Origin: Ascoidea asiatica
Taxonomy: Eukaryota; Ascomycota; Saccharomycetes; Ascoideales; Ascoideaceae
Assembly: GCA_001600695.1 (NCBI GenBank)
Contig: BCKQ01000001.1
Location: forward strand, 375,916 to 439,915
Direction: 5' to 3'
DNA length: 64,000 nucleotides
Part shown: piece by piece, positions 20,255 to 31,200 of the stretch
How the letters are laid out: each line of letters begins with the position of its first letter
How positions within the stretch are numbered: position 1 is the first letter of the stretch
Position numbers and translations under genes: made by a program
The notes under the pieces: generated by a model
Databases searched by the model: none
What the model saw: only the letters and a program-made list of their open reading frames with translations
Told to the model about the DNA's origin: nothing

Positions 20255-21991
20255 TTAATCTTTTTTTTCTAAATCTGGAATACCTAATTTAAAAGAATCT
20301 TTTGTTGAAACCCAACGAAATAAAGCCTTATGAGTTAAAACAGGTCTTCTTCTTTTCTCAGAACCATCAAGTTTTGAATCATCTAAAGATTTTAAATCTC
20401 TTGCTTTACTTGCTCTTTTTTTTAATAATTTATTTAAAGTATCTTGTTTTTCTTCTTCTAAACGTTTTTCACTTTGATGTTTTCTTCTTCTTGCCATTTC
20501 TTCTCTTCTTAATTGTTGTTCTTCTTCTGTAAAAACTTTTTTTTTATGAATTTCATTACTTAAAGATAAAAATTTTGATTTTTTAATTTCATATTTATAA
20601 AAATTTGGTAAACTTGAATCTAAATTTGAATCTGAATTTAAATTTGAATTTGAATTCAAATCAGAATTTGAATCATTATTTGAATTTAAATTTAATTTTG
20701 TATTTAAATTTGCATTTGAGTTAACATTTGAGATTGAATTAGAATTTGTTGTGGAATCTAAAGAATCATCTAATAAACCATTTTCATCGAAATATTTTCT
20801 TCTTTGTCTTTCAGTCATTTTATCTAAATCTGGAGTACCAGCTTCATCTTCATATAAGGAAGCATTAAAAGCATCATCATCTTCTTCCTCATCATCATCA
20901 TAATCATGACTTTTATGAGATTTTGATTTTGATTTTGATTTTTTAGATTTTGAAGATTTTGAGGATTTGGAACTTGGTGCTTTTCTTTTATTTGATTTAG
21001 TTATTAAAGTTGAAGGAGCAGGTGAACTTCCACGAGATGAAGCATTAGAAGGTGAACGAGAGTTTTTATTACTATTAATGGCTGAAGTAGAAGTAGATGA
21101 AGGAACAATTGATTGATCGGAAGAATAACCTTCATCATCATTATCTTCAGCTGCTGAACTTTTAGTTTTTTTCTTTGTTGATTTTTTTGTCTTTTTTAAA
21201 GGATTTATTTTAAATTTTATACTAAAACCTTTATAATTATTTTTATTTACAGAAGATGAAGCAGAAGAAGGGGGTTGATTTTTACTTGATTTTTTAGATT
21301 CTTTATTATTTTTAGAAATATTTTCATTTATTTTTGTATCTTGAACTTGATCCTTAATATCTTTCTTAGCATCTTCGTCATCATCAGAATCTTCTGCATC
21401 TTCCTGAGTTTCTTCTTCTTCATTATCTTCGTCATCTTCTTCATCATGAGAATCTTCAATTTCTTGATTATCTTCTTCTAAATTTTCCTCTTCCAATTTT
21501 TCTTCAAGTACATCTTCCAATTTCTCATCTGAATTTTCTTCAATTTCATCATCTGTGACCTCTGGGGCTTCTTCTTCTGCTTCTTCTTCTGCTTCTTCGT
21601 CTTCATCTTCTAATTCTTCTTCGTCTTCTTCCTCCTGAATATCTTCTTGTTCGTCTACTTTATCTTTCTCATCACTCACTTCATCTTCTTCCTCTAATTC
21701 ATCTGATGATTCTTCGGCGTTACGTTCTTTTTTACTAGTCTTAGTGACATTTTCTTCAATCATTGATTCCAAATCACAATAATCTATATCTTCATCTTCA
21801 TCAGAAGTATTTTCTTCCTTTGAATCTTTCAAATTCTTTGAATGTTGATTATCACTTGAATTAGCATTGTTTTCAGTATCATCTTCATTCTCACTCCCAC
21901 TTCCACTTCCACTCTCACTACCATCATCACTACCGTTGCTATCATCAGAAGAGGAATCGTAAGCGTACCTAAAAGATTTTTTTCTTGTCAT
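20255..21991 (-). CDS. IES2: INO80 chromatin-remodelling subunit Ies2
   Basis: Nuclear subunit of the INO80 complex (PAPA-1/INO80B family) that stimulates the remodeller ATPase. The first ATG is at 21991, giving 578 residues; an in-frame GTG lies five codons upstream. About 230 N-terminal residues are Glu/Asp/Ser-rich and acidic, then come basic Lys/Ser stretches and a conserved GFSIKFKINPLKK patch. The diagnostic part is near the C-terminus: LDKMTERQRRKYFDENG, then a helix containing EEEQQLRREEMARRRKHQSE and KLLKKRASKAR, ending in RPVLTHKALFRWVSTKDSFKLGIP. It is longer than S. cerevisiae Ies2 (320), almost entirely through low-complexity sequence. It is divergent from NCP1 and convergent with the secreted protease. 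Confidence 0.88.
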   Translation of the reverse strand: MTRKKSFRYAYDSSSDDSNGSDDGSESGSGSGSENEDDTENNANSSDNQHSKNLKDSKEENTSDEDEDIDYCDLESMIEENVTKTSKKERNAEESSDELEEEDEVSDEKDKVDEQEDIQEEEDEEELEDEDEEAEEEAEEEAPEVTDDEIEENSDEKLEDVLEEKLEEENLEEDNQEIEDSHDEEDDEDNEEEETQEDAEDSDDDEDAKKDIKDQVQDTKINENISKNNKESKKSSKNQPPSSASSSVNKNNYKGFSIKFKINPLKKTKKSTKKKTKSSAAEDNDDEGYSSDQSIVPSSTSTSAINSNKNSRSPSNASSRGSSPAPSTLITKSNKRKAPSSKSSKSSKSKKSKSKSKSHKSHDYDDDEEEDDDAFNASLYEDEAGTPDLDKMTERQRRKYFDENGLLDDSLDSTTNSNSISNVNSNANLNTKLNLNSNNDSNSDLNSNSNLNSDSNLDSSLPNFYKYEIKKSKFLSLSNEIHKKKVFTEEEQQLRREEMARRRKHQSEKRLEEEKQDTLNKLLKKRASKARDLKSLDDSKLDGSEKRRRPVLTHKALFRWVSTKDSFKLGIPDLEKKD

Positions 21992-23070
21992 TGTTTCAAT
22001 TGCCACTCTTTGATAACTTAGTTATTCATAAAATATCTTCTTCAATTGATTGATTGATAAGTGATAAATACTCGACAATAAAATGATCTTGTCAATCCAC
22101 AAACAAAAACAACAAACTTGTGATTACATAATATATTACTAATGAGACTCATTGAAGCCGTATATGTGGATGCTTTAATCACCTGATCAACATATTTCTT
22201 ATATCCGCACTCAGTTTCTACAATTACCTCTTTGGGTGTACTTTTGTTAATGCCCATCTTTTTTTGTGGCTGGTGGCTGCATTTTCCCGATTCGGCAAAG
22301 CTGTCCGCACTTCTCCGGCTCTTTTGCTGTTTCCTGCTCGGTTTATTTCCGTTTCTTTTCACTTTTTTCACTTTTTTTACTTTTTTTACTTTTTCTTTAT
22401 CGTTTTTCACCTTTTTTTCATCTTTTTACTCTGTTCTTACATAATTTTTCAGTATTTTTTTCAATAAATTTTCGATAATTTTCACCCAAACCTCCATAAA
22501 TCTCCTAAAAACTATCAAAAATCTTTCAAATATTTTAAAACTCGCAAAAAAACCTCAATAAAATTCACTATTTATTAACTTATCACCTAAACAGTCTGCT
22601 TCTTTTTTTTTTTTTTTTATAAGAGTATACGAGAAATTGACTGTAAATTATAAAATTAATACGACAAAGAGTAAAAATAAAGGCTAACTTTAACGTTACA
22701 GTAAATAAAAATTCTCCTAAATGATCTGATATTCGAAATTTTAATAAAATTTGGTCATTATCTACTTATCTATTGTACTTTTCATTCTTTTGGATCTTCA
22801 ATTACTTTTTATTCAAATTATTCATTTATCTTTAAATTTCAAAAATATAAATAATATATTTTTTTTCCTTCATTTTTTTATAAACTTTTAATTCTCTTTC
22901 AAATTTTCATTTTGTGTAATCAAAATATATACTTTTTGACTTTATTCTCTTTATTCTCTTTATTCTCTAATTCTCTAACTTTCTTTCTTACTTTCTAATA
23001 TCCTTTTCCTTTATAAAAGAAACAAGAAATCATTTGGAAATAATTTAAAAAAGATAAAAAAAAAAAAAAA
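21992..23070. other. Divergent promoter region IES2 / NCP1
   Basis: Head-to-head promoter. A G+C-richer island at about 22200-22345 is followed by ACTTTTTTC repeats (22360-22425) and a T-run at 22604-22618. A leftward open frame (22042-22410) begins with GTG, and its codon use does not match the genes, so it is not called. Confidence 0.6.
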
Positions 23071-25227
23071 ATGGCTTTAGATACTATAGATTTAAGTGTA
23101 TTAATGGCTATAGCTGTTGTTACAATCACTTATCTATCAAGAGATAAAATTTCATCAATAATTTCAAAAAAAAAAAATATAATTCAATCAACTTCAAATT
23201 TAATTAAAGATAATAATAATTCAAATATTGAAGATTCAAGAAATATTCTTAAGAAATTAATTAATGGTAATTATAAAATTTTAATTGTTTATGGTTCTCA
23301 AACTGGTACTGCAGAAGATTATGCAAATAAATTTTCAAAAGAAATTTTAAATAAATTAAATTTAAAAAATCTTATAATTGATATTGAAGATTATGATTTA
23401 AATAATTTAAATGAATTTCCAAATGATATTTTAGTATTTTTTTTTTTCGCAACTTATGGTGAAGGTGAATTTCCTGATTCTTCTATAGAATTTGAAGATT
23501 ATTTAAAAAATGATTTAGAAAATGAAATTAAATCAAATATTTTAAATAATTTAAATTTTTCAATTTTTGGTTTAGGTAATTCAACTTATGAATTTTTTAA
23601 TTCATCAAGTGAATTTATAAATAAAATTTTAATTTTAAATGGTGCAAAAAATTTTTCATATTTTGGTAAAGGTGATGATGGTACAGGTACAATGGATGAA
23701 GATTATTTAACTTGGAAAGAAAAAACTATAGAAGAATTAATTAAAAAATTAAATTTATCAAAATTAAAAGAATTTAATAAATATATTCCAACAATAAATT
23801 TAAATTATAAAATTATTGATGAAAATAAAACATTTTTAGGTGAACCTGATAAAAGTTATTTACCACCATTTTCATTTAATAATGAAGTAAATAATGAAAA
23901 TAAAAATTTATTTCTTGGACCTTTTAATCAAACTCATCCATTTTTATCAAAAATTATAAATTCAAAAGAATTATTTAATTCAAAAGATAGAAATTGTGTT
24001 CATATAGAATTTGATCTTTCAAATTCAAATTTACGTTATTCAACAGGTGATCATTTAGGTATTATACCATCAAATTCAATTGAAGATATTAATGAATTTA
24101 TAAATATTTTTAATTTTAATGAAAATCAATTAAATTCAAATTTTATTATTGAAAATTTATTAAATTCAAAAGATGAAGAAAATTTAATTTTAAAAAAAAT
24201 TCCAAATCAATTAAATTTAAAATCTTTAATAAAATATTATTTAGAAATTTCTGGACCAATTTCTAGAGATTTTTTAAAATTAATTAATCAATTTTCACCA
24301 AATGAAGAAATTTTTAAAAAAATTAATAAATTTGTTAATAATAAAGAATTATATCATAATGAAATAATTTTAAAAAAATTAAATCTTTCAAAAATTTTAT
24401 TAAAATTTTCAAATAATTTAAAATGGGATAAAGTTCCAATAACATTTTTAATTGAAAATTTACAAAATTTAAAACCAAGATTTTATTCAATTTCATCATC
24501 ATCATTAATTGAAAAAAAAATTTGTCATATAACTGTAATTGTTGAAAAAGAAATTTATGAAAATAATTTTATCACTGGAGTTACTACAAATTTATTATTA
24601 AATATTGAATTAAAACAAAATAATTTAAAAAAACCAAAAAATAATTTAAGAATTAAAAATTATGATTTAAATGGACCAAGAAATTTATTTAAAGAATTTA
24701 AATTACCAATATTTATTAGAAGAACAAATTTTAAATTACCATCAAATCCAAAATTACCAATAATTTTAATTGGACCTGGAACTGGGATTGCACCAATGAG
24801 AGGATTTATAAGAGAAAGATATTATCAATTTAAAGAAAAAAGTATAGAAATTGGAAAAATTTTATTATTTTTTGGATGTAGAAATTCTAAAGAAGATTTT
24901 TTATATAAAGAAGAATGGGATTTTTATAAAAAAGGTTTTGGTTATAATGAAGATAAATTTGAAATGATTAATGCATTTTCAAGAGAAATAAAAAATAAAA
25001 AAGTATATGTACAAGATAAGATGATTGAGAATAGTGAGAAAATAAATTTATTAATTCAAAATGGAGGATTTATTTATGTTTGTGGAGATGCAAATAAAAT
25101 GGCAAAAGATGTTCAAAATACATTTATTAAGATATTTATAAAAGAAAGAAAAATTAATGAGAATATTGCAAATGAGATGATTAGAAGTTTTAAAAGTAAT
25201 AATAAATATCAAGAAGATGTCTGGTGA
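23071..25227 (+). CDS. NCP1: NADPH-cytochrome P450 reductase
   Basis: ER-membrane diflavin reductase that passes electrons from NADPH through FAD and FMN to P450s such as Erg11 and to squalene epoxidase. A short N-terminal membrane anchor (residues about 8-22) precedes the FMN-binding flavodoxin domain: YGSQTGTAEDYA near 75, FFFATYGEGEFPD near 126, FGLGNSTYEFF near 165. The FAD domain has NCVHIEFDLSNS near 310 and the RFYSISSSS flavin motif near 470. The NADP domain has GPGTGIAPMRGFIRER near 570, YVCGDANKMAKDV near 670, and the terminal EDVW that stacks on FAD. The length of 718 fits the family (691 in S. cerevisiae). The ATG follows a long A run. One of the clearest calls in the window. Confidence 0.96.
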   Translation: MALDTIDLSVLMAIAVVTITYLSRDKISSIISKKKNIIQSTSNLIKDNNNSNIEDSRNILKKLINGNYKILIVYGSQTGTAEDYANKFSKEILNKLNLKNLIIDIEDYDLNNLNEFPNDILVFFFFATYGEGEFPDSSIEFEDYLKNDLENEIKSNILNNLNFSIFGLGNSTYEFFNSSSEFINKILILNGAKNFSYFGKGDDGTGTMDEDYLTWKEKTIEELIKKLNLSKLKEFNKYIPTINLNYKIIDENKTFLGEPDKSYLPPFSFNNEVNNENKNLFLGPFNQTHPFLSKIINSKELFNSKDRNCVHIEFDLSNSNLRYSTGDHLGIIPSNSIEDINEFINIFNFNENQLNSNFIIENLLNSKDEENLILKKIPNQLNLKSLIKYYLEISGPISRDFLKLINQFSPNEEIFKKINKFVNNKELYHNEIILKKLNLSKILLKFSNNLKWDKVPITFLIENLQNLKPRFYSISSSSLIEKKICHITVIVEKEIYENNFITGVTTNLLLNIELKQNNLKKPKNNLRIKNYDLNGPRNLFKEFKLPIFIRRTNFKLPSNPKLPIILIGPGTGIAPMRGFIRERYYQFKEKSIEIGKILLFFGCRNSKEDFLYKEEWDFYKKGFGYNEDKFEMINAFSREIKNKKVYVQDKMIENSEKINLLIQNGGFIYVCGDANKMAKDVQNTFIKIFIKERKINENIANEMIRSFKSNNKYQEDVW

Positions 25228-25240
25228 TTTGATTGCTTTC

Positions 25241-25279
<39 letters not shown>

Positions 25280-25555
25280 TAGATAGGTAGATTAGTAGAT
25301 AATAAAAGAGTAATAGATATGTTTTGGTAAGAATTTGAAAAGTAATTTAAATAATTTATAAAATAATCTTTTTGTATTCATTTTGATTGTATATTGAATA
25401 TATATTATTCATTATTTTATTTGATTATATATCCAGTATATATTATATAATAGATATTTAATATATTTAATATATTTAATATATTTAATATGGTTAAATG
25501 AATAGAGAGATTTGATTGGCTAATAATAAATATAAAAAGAGAAAAAAGAAAAAAG

Positions 25556-25559
25556 AAAA
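25556..25559 (-). terminator. Pol III terminator of tRNA-Leu
   Basis: A T4 run one base past the tRNA 3' end on the minus strand, followed by longer T runs (25541-25554). This is the usual RNA polymerase III stop signal. Confidence 0.6.
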
Positions 25560-25560
25560 T

Positions 25561-25641
25561 GAAGGAGGCGAGGTTCGAACTTGCCCGGGAACTTCCCAAC
25601 AGATCTTAAGTCTACCGCCTTAAACCACTCGGCAACCCTCC
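25561..25641 (-). tRNA. tRNA-Leu (anticodon UAA), structurally irregular
   Basis: The minus strand reads GGAGGGTTGCCGAGTGG and on. The anticodon loop CTTAAGA gives UAA, and a long variable arm (GGGA-AGT-TCCC) marks a class II leucine tRNA. The TTCGAAC T-loop and B box are intact, and there is no intron. Compared with the yeast tRNA-Leu(UAA) pattern it lacks one base between acceptor and D stem, has U7 opposite C66 in the acceptor, and A51 opposite C63 in the T stem. The A box reads TTGCCGAGTGG, against a consensus beginning TRGC. A Pol III terminator follows. It is either a divergent but working gene or a decaying copy. Confidence 0.8.
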
Positions 25642-26497
25642 AGATTAATAACAAAGAATAATGACAGTAATGTGATAATAAGGACTAAAGACAAAAGTTA
25701 TTTTTATCACTGGCTGTTACCCGAAAATGCATTTGATCACATGACTACTCCAGGTTTAGTTTTGTGTTTGTGTTTGTGTTTAATTGCAGTGGCTTGACTT
25801 GGCCTGATGTGGCTTGGCTCCTCAGGCTTACAGCGGGCTTGGAGCTGAGCCAGCGCAGAGTCCGGAGAGGAAAGAGCAGCAGGCCTTTTCGCGGGTCAGC
25901 AGCAGAATATTCTCTTACTGTCGCTGATTTCGAGTTTCTTCTTGTTTCTTTTTCTTGTATTGTATGACCTGTGCTGGAAAACGTGTAAGAGTTTCTGTTC
26001 TCAAAACAGGTACTATTTACACAACCCGGTCACATGCCGCACCCGCCATTGTAACTGTACTTGCACTCTGTACTTCTTCTGCTGCTGCTCACGTCCCGCT
26101 ACCTCCAGGGCCCTGCCCCGGGAATGCTCCCTGCACAAACAGAACATATTCACATTCCACTATTCCACTATTCCACTACTCCACTACTCCAATAGATAAG
26201 TGATAAGTATTTAAATAAAGATATGAACACTGAGAAATCTTGAATATATAATATAATATATAATATAATGTATAATATAATAGTGTATATAATATAATAT
26301 AAAGAATAAAGAACATTTCAATATTTAAACACTTTCAAATCTTTCTTTATATCTTTATATCTTTATATCTTTATATATTTCATTCATATATTTATATTCT
26401 TTTTATTCATTACATATTATCATCATTATCATATATATAGTATATATATATATATAGTATATATATATAGTATATTACTCATACAAATTACATAAAA

Positions 26498-27823
26498 ATG
26501 AGTATTCCATATAATTCAAATTCAAATACAATGACAAATTCATTATCTTCTCCAACTTCAATATCTTCTTCAAATTCAATCTCATTCTCAAATTCACTTT
26601 CTTCAACTTCATCAACTTCCACTTCAACAAATTCATCATCAAATTCTCCATTATCTTATAATTCAATAAAAATAGTAACAAATAATAATATTTCAAATTT
26701 AGAATCAATTTTAAAATTAAATAAAAATTTATATAATTTAATTATTGATTTTAATAATGGTTTCTTAGGTCAAGGTTCTTTATCTCATGTTTATAAATCA
26801 AATTTATTAAATAAATTATCAAATTCAATTATTCAAATTGCTGTAAAAATTCCAATAACTGAAAGATTAAATAAAAAATTTTTATCTGAAGCTATAATTT
26901 TAAATTATTTAACGCCAAATAATAATATTAACATTAACAATAATAATAATGATAAATTAGAAATTCCAATAATTAAATTCTTTGGAATTTATCAATTAAT
27001 TAAATCTGATTATAATATTATAAGATATAATAAACATTTAGATACTTTATTATTAGAAAAATGTTCATGTGATTTAAATCATTTTATTAACTTAATTCAT
27101 CAAAATAATATTAGTTTTAATAATGAATTATTTATTTCAAATAATCTTTGGTGGAAATTAGTTAAAAATTTAATTGAAGCTTTATTATTACTTAAAAATT
27201 TAGATATTATTCATTGTGATTTAAAAACTTCAAATATTCTTTTAAGTTCTTCAATTTCCTCAATTGATTCAAATAATTTATCTTCTTTTTTCTCAACCGC
27301 CAATACAAATAATAATACAAATAATAATACAAATAATACTTGCTATTTCAAATTAGCTGATTTTTCTTCTTCTCAATTTAATTCAATACTTTCAAATAAC
27401 AATAACAATAACAATAACAATATAATAAATCCTCAAACAACTTTACAATTCTCTTCTCCAGAATTATTATCAAATCCTCCAATTAATCCAAATTTTAATT
27501 CTGATTTATATTCAATTGGTTTAATTTTATTACATTCTGCAATTGGTCAAGAACCTTATTATAATCTTTTAAATAATTTAAATATTAATTCAATTCAATT
27601 AATTAATTGGATTAAAAAAGGTAATATTTTAAATACTATAGATCCAGAAATTTATTCAAAATTTTTTAATTTAAAAAATAAAAATTCAGAAATTTTATTA
27701 AAATTAATTTTAATTGATAGATTAAATTTAAATCAAATTATTTCTTTCTTAAATTCAATTAATATTAAAATTATTGATTATTCATACCTTTTTAAAAAAA
27801 ATTTATCTTCCACTCTATTATAA
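26498..27823 (+). CDS. Divergent protein kinase, possibly Isr1-like
   Basis: A 441-residue protein with a Ser/Thr-rich N-terminus (residues 1-55) and one kinase domain. Visible kinase elements are a glycine-rich loop (LGQGSLSHVY, near 90), the AVK lysine near 116, a catalytic loop HCDLKTSNILL near 238 (HCD instead of HRD), and DFSS near 288 instead of DFG. SPELL follows as the APE equivalent, then DLYSIGLILLHSAIG. The catalytic Asp and metal-binding Asp remain, so activity is plausible. Asn-rich inserts follow the catalytic loop and the DFS segment. Length and variant motifs make S. cerevisiae Isr1 (YPR106W, about 440 residues) a candidate. The next gene resembles YPR097W, which lies close to ISR1 in S. 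cerevisiae. Orthology is tentative; kinase identity is firm. Confidence 0.8.
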   Translation: MSIPYNSNSNTMTNSLSSPTSISSSNSISFSNSLSSTSSTSTSTNSSSNSPLSYNSIKIVTNNNISNLESILKLNKNLYNLIIDFNNGFLGQGSLSHVYKSNLLNKLSNSIIQIAVKIPITERLNKKFLSEAIILNYLTPNNNININNNNNDKLEIPIIKFFGIYQLIKSDYNIIRYNKHLDTLLLEKCSCDLNHFINLIHQNNISFNNELFISNNLWWKLVKNLIEALLLLKNLDIIHCDLKTSNILLSSSISSIDSNNLSSFFSTANTNNNTNNNTNNTCYFKLADFSSSQFNSILSNNNNNNNNNIINPQTTLQFSSPELLSNPPINPNFNSDLYSIGLILLHSAIGQEPYYNLLNNLNINSIQLINWIKKGNILNTIDPEIYSKFFNLKNKNSEILLKLILIDRLNLNQIISFLNSINIKIIDYSYLFKKNLSSTLL

Positions 27824-28278
27824 TCATTATCCCTATTACCTTTATCCACCTTTTGCACCTTTTGCATCTTCTATACTTTCTACTTCTACTTTCGCTAATC
27901 TAGATTCACTTTAATAATCCTTTATTATATATTATTAGATATCCAATATTCTCTTTGTATCTTTTTTTATTTCCTCTTATCTCTTATCTCTTATCTCTTC
28001 TTTTTCTTTTTCTTTTTCTTTTTCTTTTTTTTGTCTTGTAAATTAATAAATTGTTATATATATATATATATATCCTACAAATAGAATCAAAATAATAATA
28101 AAACTAATAATAATAATTGTTCTGTATCAATTTAATAAAATACAATTTTTTCTGTATTATGTTGCTTAATAAAAATACATTCCTAAATACATTTTTAAAT
28201 ACATTTCTAAATACAAATATATACTAATAATTAAATAGACAATCTTACTTTTAATCTTACTTTTAATTTTACTTTTTT
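27824..28278. other. Convergent 3' spacer
   Basis: Tail-to-tail spacer. It holds TTTTTC repeats (about 27999-28029), a TA run (28056-28072) and repeated AAATACATTT-type stretches (28165-28215). No gene seen. Confidence 0.6.
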
Positions 28279-31200
28279 TTACTTCTCTTCAGAATAAATT
28301 TGTAATAATTCAATTAAAATTTTCTTAAATTCAAATCTTAATTTTTTTATCTCATTATCTTTTTTATTATTAACATCTTTACCAAATGAATAATAATCTT
28401 CACTTTTTAAAAAATTTTCTAATTCTTCTTCATTTGCAGAATCTCCTGAATCAATTTTATTTAATTCATTTAATTCATTTGATAAATCTTTAAAATCATC
28501 ATCATTAAATCCAAAATCTTTTGTAGATATTTCAATTTCATTCATAGGTTCTGAATACCATTCTGATGATAAATCTATAATCTCATTTTTCTTACTTTTA
28601 TTTTTTTCTACATTTTTTTTCCCCTCTTCATTTTTATTATCATTTTCATTATATATCTTTCTTAATTTTTTTTTTGCAATAATTATTGAATCAACTTCTT
28701 TATAAAGTTTTGAAAGATTAATATTTTTATTTTTTAAATTTTCAATTAAAAATTTCTCCATATCTGCTTTATAATTCAATTTTTCATCTTTTTGAGTTTT
28801 ATAAAATTTTAAAAATTCAATAAATCTTTGAAGCCATAAAACTAAATTATCAAATAATCCAGCTTCATCACTTAAATATAATTTATGAATAAAATCAAAA
28901 ACAAAATCTTCATATTTCCCTAATAATAAATTTATTAATAAAAAAATCTTATTTGCAGGAATTAAATAAAAATTATCATAAATATAACTTAATAATAAAA
29001 TAAAATCATCTAAAAATGATCTTAATTGTTTTAAAGCAATATGAACATCTGCATTTTTTAAACAAATTATTAATGGTTCATAAAATATTATAAAACAATC
29101 TTTTAACATTCCAATTAAATTTGGTTCACTCCATAATTGTTCTAAAACTTCTTTATCTTTTTTTCTAGTATAAAGTTTAAATAATTTCTTTAAATTGTCA
29201 AATAATTCAAATTCTGTTCCTATTGGAGAAATTTCTTTATTATCTTGCATACTTTTCCAAGATTTATAACTTTTTATTAATCTTTTTCTATCACTTTCAG
29301 ACATATTATAATTAGTAATATCCCATAATGGTTTATCCAAAAGTAAAATTAAAACAAAATCATATTTTCCTTTAAATTTATTCTCATAATTTTCAAGAAT
29401 ATCAGTTTTAATTTTTCTTTCTTTTTTATTTTTTGGATTATTATAATCATGATGATTAATTGAAACATATAAATTTAAAACTCTTAGGAATTTTTTTGAA
29501 TCAAAACTAATTTTTTCTTCAATTAAGTTTATTTGATCTTTTATCTTTGCAACATCATCATTTAAAACTAAAGAAAATAAAGTTTGTAATAAAGATTTTG
29601 ATCTACTATTCCTAGGAGTATTTGAATCAGTATTTCCAAATAAAAAGCTAGGTTTTAAAATACTTAAACTTGGAGGTTGATATAAGAATAAATCAAAGAT
29701 TTTCTTCATAATCTTTGCAGGGTTTGTAAACTTTAAAATTTGATAAAGAATGGCATAAGGAAACAAACTATGAAATTTTTTTAATTGAACAAATAATTCA
29801 TAATTTTGTAGATTATCATTTGATTGATTATTATTATCATTACTGCTACCATTTTCATTTTTTTTATTAGTATTATTATTTTTATTTAAATTATTATTGT
29901 CATCACTCGATAATTTCAAAATATTAACAGTTGAATCAAAGAATAAATTATAAATTAATGAAGTTAATTGAAGTTTAAGCCATTTTATAAAAGTTTTTAA
30001 AATTGGAGATAATTGTTCAATTGATTCTTTTTCCTTAAATTCATTAAACATTAAAAATAATATATCAACATTATTAAAATTTGTATTTAATAAATAATCT
30101 TTTTTATAATTATTTAAAGTATTTTTTAATCTTAAATTACTTTTATAAATTTTATTTTGTACAAATATTTGATTTTTAAAATTAATTATATCTAATTGTT
30201 TTCGGATTAAAATATCATTTTTTTCAGTATCATTAAATTCTTTAATATTACCTTTTGATAAAAATTCTTTTAAAATTAAAGAATTTGCAATTTGAGGAAT
30301 TTTTATTAATGAAATTAAATAAAATTTTAAAAGTATTCTTAAATTTTCTCTCGGTACTTTATTTAAATTATTTTTTTTTTTTAAAATTTTTGAAGATTTC
30401 AAATTACTTTCATCAGTTTTTATTGAACTTAAATCATTTGGAGAATTTAACATTGCAGTTGGAGAATTTAGGTTAAAATCATTTATATCTGAATCAGAAG
30501 AAAATGAAGAATTTGATGAAGAACTTGAACTTATATTTGAGTTTGAATTATCTTTAATATCTTTATTAGCTAATTTTAAACTATCATATTCTAAATCTTT
30601 ATAATTTAAATTTGAGTTTGTATTATCATTTTGTTCTTTATTATAATTATACTCATCATTTTTAAATTTACTTTTACTTTTTTTTGATTTTAAAATATTT
30701 GGTCTTCCAATTGATAATAATTTATCTTTTGTTGAAAGTGAAGAAGTTAAAGTTGGAATATCTTTTGAATCATTATCTAATTTATTACTATTATCAATAT
30801 TTTGAGGTTCAGTTTGTGGTTGAGTTGATTTTGATTTAGTATCTAAAATATCATTTAAAATTTTATAAACATCATTTCTTTCATTATTATCTTCAGATTC
30901 TGAATCAGATTCATAATCTGAATTTGAATTAAATTCATTTTCATTTTCAAAATCTAAATTATAATTATTTGTATTTGTATTTGTATTTGTTGATGTAAAA
31001 TAATTAGTATTAATTGTTGAAGTACCAATTTTTTTATTATATTTTAAAGGTAAATTAGGTAAATTTAAATCTGGAAAAGTTTTATTAAGTATAGAATGAA
31101 GTTTTTTAAAATTTGAGTATCTATGATATACATTAAATTCTTGAATTATAAAATCCTCATTATTATTTTCAGTTTCACTTTCAACTTCAGTTTCATTTTC

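Larger units (their letters stand above)
25228..26497. other. Intergenic region with tRNA-Leu and a kinase promoter
   Basis: Contains an AT dinucleotide run (about 25247-25277), a TTTAATATA tandem repeat (about 25457-25491), the tRNA-Leu gene, and a strong G+C-richer island (about 25690-26200). The island includes TCACATGAC at 25737-25745 and TTCCACTA repeats (26155-26190). TCTTTATA repeats (26341-26376) and TATATAG runs lead to the kinase ATG. Confidence 0.6.

Noticed and set aside
22042-22410. Leftward 122-codon open frame in the IES2/NCP1 promoter
   Set aside because: It starts with GTG. Its codon use is unlike the neighbours, the N-terminal Lys/Val repeats come from a simple ACTTTTTT repeat, and the frame spans a promoter island.
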